DNA of 9,505 nt from Alphaproteobacteria bacterium (GTDB lineage Bacteria > Pseudomonadota > Alphaproteobacteria > SP197). The notes below the pieces were generated by a model. It had not been told where the DNA came from. It made no database searches and saw only the letters and a program-made list of their open reading frames with translations. Positions 7,212 through 9,505 of this stretch are shown piece after piece (the stretch's first letter is position 1; every line of letters begins with the position of its first letter). The position numbers and the translations under genes were made by a program. The stretch covers positions 1 to 9,505 of the forward strand of contig JAJEBJ010000327.1 of the NCBI GenBank assembly GCA_022822575.1. Reading direction: 5' to 3'.

Positions 7212-7268
7212 TCCATGAATGAGTTGGCCCCGGGATCATCACGGGCGCCGAACGTGTGGTGAAGCCAT

Positions 7269-7301
7269 GGCACAGATTGCCGGCGACAACAATCATGTGC
7301 C
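7269..7301. repeat. Long imperfect inverted repeat between the divergent transporter genes
   Basis: The left arm GGCACAGATTG (7269-7279) pairs with the right arm CAATCATGTGCC (7290-7301) over 11 base pairs with one unpaired A (7295) in the right arm, around a 10-base centre (7280-7289). No T-run follows, and it lies between divergent promoters rather than after a gene, so an operator fits better than a terminator. It overlaps the -35 box and spacer of the candidate EamA-gene promoter. Confidence 0.6.
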
Positions 7302-7312
7302 TGTCCTACCAT
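7283..7312 (+). promoter_or_regulatory. Candidate promoter of the EamA transporter gene
   Basis: GCGACA (7283-7288) and TACCAT (7307-7312) are 18 bases apart, a modest sigma-70-like match. Transcription would start near 7319, about 35 bases before the TTG start. The inverted repeat at 7269-7301 covers the -35 box and most of the spacer. Confidence 0.3.
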
Positions 7313-7343
7313 TGGCCGCAGAAGGGTGGCCGTGACGGCCGAC

Positions 7344-7352
7344 GAGGTGATC
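7344..7352 (+). promoter_or_regulatory. Extended Shine-Dalgarno site deciding the TTG start of the EamA gene
   Basis: GAGGTGATC matches nine consecutive bases of the anti-Shine-Dalgarno complement of 16S rRNA. Six bases separate its GAGG core from the TTG at 7354. This strong site fixes TTG as the start, the first residues being MDNIPRGIAL. Confidence 0.75.
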
Positions 7353-7353
7353 G

Positions 7354-8244
7354 TTGGACAACATTCCCCGCGGCATCGCTCTCACCCTGATATCGATTGT
7401 CTTCTTCGTGGCCCTGGACTCGATCGCGAAGATCATGACGCAGACCCTGCCGTCACTGCAGATCGCCTGGGGACGGTACGTGTTTTCCGTTGTCCTGCTG
7501 CCCTTCCTCATCTCCCCGCGGCTGCTGATCCCGGCCCTGCGCACCAGGCGCCTCGACCTGCAGATGGCCCGCTCGGTCCTGCTGGTCTCGGTCACCTGCG
7601 CATTCTTCATCGCCATCCGCCACATCCCGCTGGCCGATGCCGTCGCCATCGGCTTTGCCGCGCCCTTCATCACCACCGCGCTCGCCATACCGGTGCTGGA
7701 CGAGAAGGTCGGCATCCGCCGCTGGACGGCGATCGCCATTGGTTTCGCAGGCGTCATGATCGTGCTTCGACCCGGATTCGAGGAACGCCACTGGGCCTAC
7801 TTCCTGCCGCTGGGGGTCGCCGCCGGGATGGCCACCTACAATGTCCTCACCCGCCTGGTCAACCGCTATGACGAGGCCCGCACGAGCATGGCCTACAACA
7901 ACGTGGCCGGCGCCTCGGTCATGTCGCTGGTGGTCCTCCTGCTTCCGGGGCAGTGGACGCCGCCCGGTGCCCTCGACTGGCTCATGCTGGCCCTGCTCGG
8001 CGGCTGCGCCATGACCGGCCACTACTGCCTGATTCACGCCTTTCGCCACGCCCCGGTCTCGGCCCTGGCGCCCTTCACCTATTCGCACATGATCCTCGCC
8101 ATGATCGCCGGACTCCTCGTCTTCGGCGAGGTGCCGGACTTTTGGACCCTGGCGGGCGTCGCCGTCATCGCCGCATCGGGCCTCTACATCTTCCACCGTG
8201 AAGCGACCCTGAGGGCGCGAGCAACCCGAAGGCCGGAGAACTGA
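7354..8244 (+). CDS. EamA/DMT-family transporter (RhaT-like permease)
   Basis: A 296-residue inner-membrane protein with two EamA repeats (about residues 6-138 and 149-281) and about ten hydrophobic spans. Each half ends in the characteristic EamA pattern: PLADAVAIGFAAPFITTALA with DEKVG (92-120) in the first, and PVSALAPFTYSHMILAMIAG with FGEVPDFW (234-264) in the second. The conserved Glu after the ninth span (E259 in FGEV) and its counterpart E117 are present. The C-terminal tail is short and basic. Family members move amino acids, nucleosides or other metabolites, usually outward; the substrate here is unknown. The TTG start rests on the extended Shine-Dalgarno site at 7344-7352. The gene is divergent from the MFS gene and converges on the AbiEii toxin gene, with a 49-base gap that shows no convincing terminator. 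Confidence 0.92.
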   Translation: MDNIPRGIALTLISIVFFVALDSIAKIMTQTLPSLQIAWGRYVFSVVLLPFLISPRLLIPALRTRRLDLQMARSVLLVSVTCAFFIAIRHIPLADAVAIGFAAPFITTALAIPVLDEKVGIRRWTAIAIGFAGVMIVLRPGFEERHWAYFLPLGVAAGMATYNVLTRLVNRYDEARTSMAYNNVAGASVMSLVVLLLPGQWTPPGALDWLMLALLGGCAMTGHYCLIHAFRHAPVSALAPFTYSHMILAMIAGLLVFGEVPDFWTLAGVAVIAASGLYIFHREATLRARATRRPEN

Positions 8245-8293
8245 GAAACGGTGTCCTGGCACGGCGCCTTCTGACGGTCCCGATTCCGCTCCG

Positions 8294-9343
8294 TCAATGG
8301 TAATCGGCGCTGTTTAGAATCCGTTCGACTTCACTAATGGACGCCAGGATCTCTTCGAACGACGGAGCGGCACCGAAGATCATGGCCGTCGTGTTGGCGT
8401 AGTCGTTTTCGAGCGCACGAGCCATTGCGCCCGTCGGTGCAATCGCAAACGTGCCCGGAAGGGCGGAAGAAAGATCGTAGTCGGTCCGGTCGAAGAACAT
8501 GCGGGCGTGGTGAACGCAATCGGCGCCCAGAATTCGATCGGCGAGCGCCGCTTCGCCGACATCAGAATGAAGCAGGCAATGGAGATCGTAATAGTGCCGT
8601 GACACACGCTGTCCCTCCTGTCGAAGAAGTCCCCGCCGCTCGTACCAGCGGCGCAGGCCGTGCATGATTACGACCTTGTCCCAGAAGGTGCGGGTGGCGT
8701 CGATGGTGGTCACTTTGTCGGTTGTCAGATCGAGGCCGGCGGCATCCTCAGCGATGTAGGGCTGGATCGTGACCAAGCGGTGCGGGTCGAGAGCCGACTT
8801 TGCACCGGCTTCGATGCGGACCGCCGGCTGCACGTAGGCTTCGTCGCGCGGCTCTACTTCGGGATACCAAACAAGCAATGTCTGTCCGTCGGGATCAGCG
8901 TGATCGATCTCGATACGGCCGGCTCCGGCGGTGGCGTCTGCGAGTTGCGCGTCCAGGAACTCCCGGAGCGGACCGGTGATGTACGTGCGGCACGCGTCCC
9001 TGATCATGTCCAGCCTGGCTCGACGCCTTTTTCTTGACAGGGATTCCAGTTCCTCGACGGACACCGGTTGGTCGAGGTCTTCCCGGAAGACCGTGATGTC
9101 GATGTCCTCGGAGAAACGCTCGATCAGGCCATAGGCTTTCGACAGGGATGTGCCGCCCTTGAAGAGCAGGCGGGGGCCTTCAGCGGATCGTTCACGATAG
9201 AGCGCGTTCAACGTCCAGCAGACCCAGAAGTCCTTTTCTACATTGCCGACTGGAGCGCCGAGGCGGTTGGCGGTCGCGAGAAACAGATCGAGCCGGTCGC
9301 GTGGCCTTGCGGCAATGAGATCACTGTAGGCAGCGGTAGTCAT
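8294..9343 (-). CDS. AbiEii/AbiGii-family nucleotidyltransferase toxin
   Basis: A 349-residue protein with the polymerase-beta-like nucleotidyltransferase motif of the AbiEii family: FKGGTSLSKAYGL (61-73) followed by RFSEDIDI (76-83), in which D80 and D82 are the expected metal-binding pair. A second family block, TFWDKVVIMHGLRRW (219-233), and RHYYDLHCLL (249-258) near the C-terminus complete the usual pattern. Such proteins are toxins of type IV toxin-antitoxin or abortive-infection modules; relatives transfer nucleotides to RNA (tRNA in studied cases) and stop growth when the antitoxin fails. It is cytoplasmic and appears intact, with all motifs present. The ATG at 9343 overlaps the stop of the upstream partner as ATGA, with no strong Shine-Dalgarno site of its own, so translation is probably coupled. 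Base composition looks slightly less GC-rich than the neighbouring housekeeping-type genes, fitting a mobile defence module. Confidence 0.9.
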   Translation of the reverse strand: MTTAAYSDLIAARPRDRLDLFLATANRLGAPVGNVEKDFWVCWTLNALYRERSAEGPRLLFKGGTSLSKAYGLIERFSEDIDITVFREDLDQPVSVEELESLSRKRRRARLDMIRDACRTYITGPLREFLDAQLADATAGAGRIEIDHADPDGQTLLVWYPEVEPRDEAYVQPAVRIEAGAKSALDPHRLVTIQPYIAEDAAGLDLTTDKVTTIDATRTFWDKVVIMHGLRRWYERRGLLRQEGQRVSRHYYDLHCLLHSDVGEAALADRILGADCVHHARMFFDRTDYDLSSALPGTFAIAPTGAMARALENDYANTTAMIFGAAPSFEEILASISEVERILNSADYH

Positions 9344-9505
9344 TGCCGTAGTTCGTCCGTGTCGACAGGGATGAGCAGACCGCGCAGAAACTCCTGCATC
9401 CAGATCGGCAGGGCTGAGAGACCTGCCCGGAGATCGTCCCGGATCGATTGGCCGTGTCGGGGGTCGGCAAGCAATTCACGCAATTTGGCCTCGACGCGCT
9501 GGCGC
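9340..9505 (-). CDS. C-terminal end of the probable antitoxin partner of the AbiEii toxin, cut by window edge
   Basis: Reading the minus strand from the right edge, a frame open to 9505 gives 54 residues ending in LLIPVDTDELRQ and a TGA at 9342-9340. The tail is charged and then hydrophobic: RELLADPRHGQ, then IRDDLRAGLSALPIWMQEFL. The four-base ATGA overlap with the toxin gene and the usual antitoxin-first order of AbiE modules indicate a partner protein, probably the antitoxin and transcriptional autorepressor. Many such partners carry an N-terminal winged helix, which would lie outside the window. From this tail alone I cannot tell an AbiEi-type protein from a DUF6088-type one. Confidence 0.7.
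   Translation of the reverse strand, partial: RQRVEAKLRELLADPRHGQSIRDDLRAGLSALPIWMQEFLRGLLIPVDTDELRQ

Noticed and set aside
8245..8293. GACGG / CCGTC hairpin in the EamA-AbiEii convergent gap as a bidirectional terminator
   Set aside because: It is only five base pairs around a 13-base loop with no T-run on either strand, so it is too weak to call.

Overview
The window reads as chromosomal DNA of a GC-rich proteobacterium, most likely an alphaproteobacterium. This rests on the high G+C (about 60-67% in the rows I counted), frequent GTG and TTG starts backed by good Shine-Dalgarno sites, and gene families common in that class. It is almost fully coding. No gap between genes exceeds about 200 bases, and I see no rRNA, tRNA, CRISPR array or insertion sequence.

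Left part (1-2556): a divergent pair. On the minus strand is the N-terminal part of a HyuA-type hydantoinase/oxoprolinase ATPase, cut by the window edge. On the plus strand is a 415-residue M24-fold ('pita-bread') hydrolase of the creatinase/ectoine hydrolase type that has lost most of the dinuclear metal ligands. A 93-base gap separates them and carries a T-N11-A dyad. The pair suggests catabolism of a cyclic or N-substituted amide, but the substrate is not determined.

Centre (2572-5824, minus strand): a tight three-gene operon with stop/start overlaps at both junctions (ATGA and GTGA). It encodes a circularly permuted ATP-grasp ligase, an alpha-E (DUF403) protein and a transglutaminase-like cysteine hydrolase. 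The trio is a recurrent bacterial cassette predicted to make or modify peptides; as far as I know its product is undefined. The proteasome-like Anbu gene that often accompanies it is not in the window. A candidate promoter with a perfect inverted repeat in its spacer lies upstream.

Right-centre (6018-8244): two divergent transporters, an MFS permease (minus) and an EamA/DMT permease (plus). They are separated by 142 bases holding a strong imperfect inverted repeat that overlaps a candidate promoter of the EamA gene.

Right end (8294-9505, minus strand): an AbiEii/AbiGii-type nucleotidyltransferase toxin, preceded with ATGA overlap by the C-terminal end of a partner protein, presumably the antitoxin. 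This is the one clearly accessory module, and its G+C looks slightly lower than that of its neighbours.
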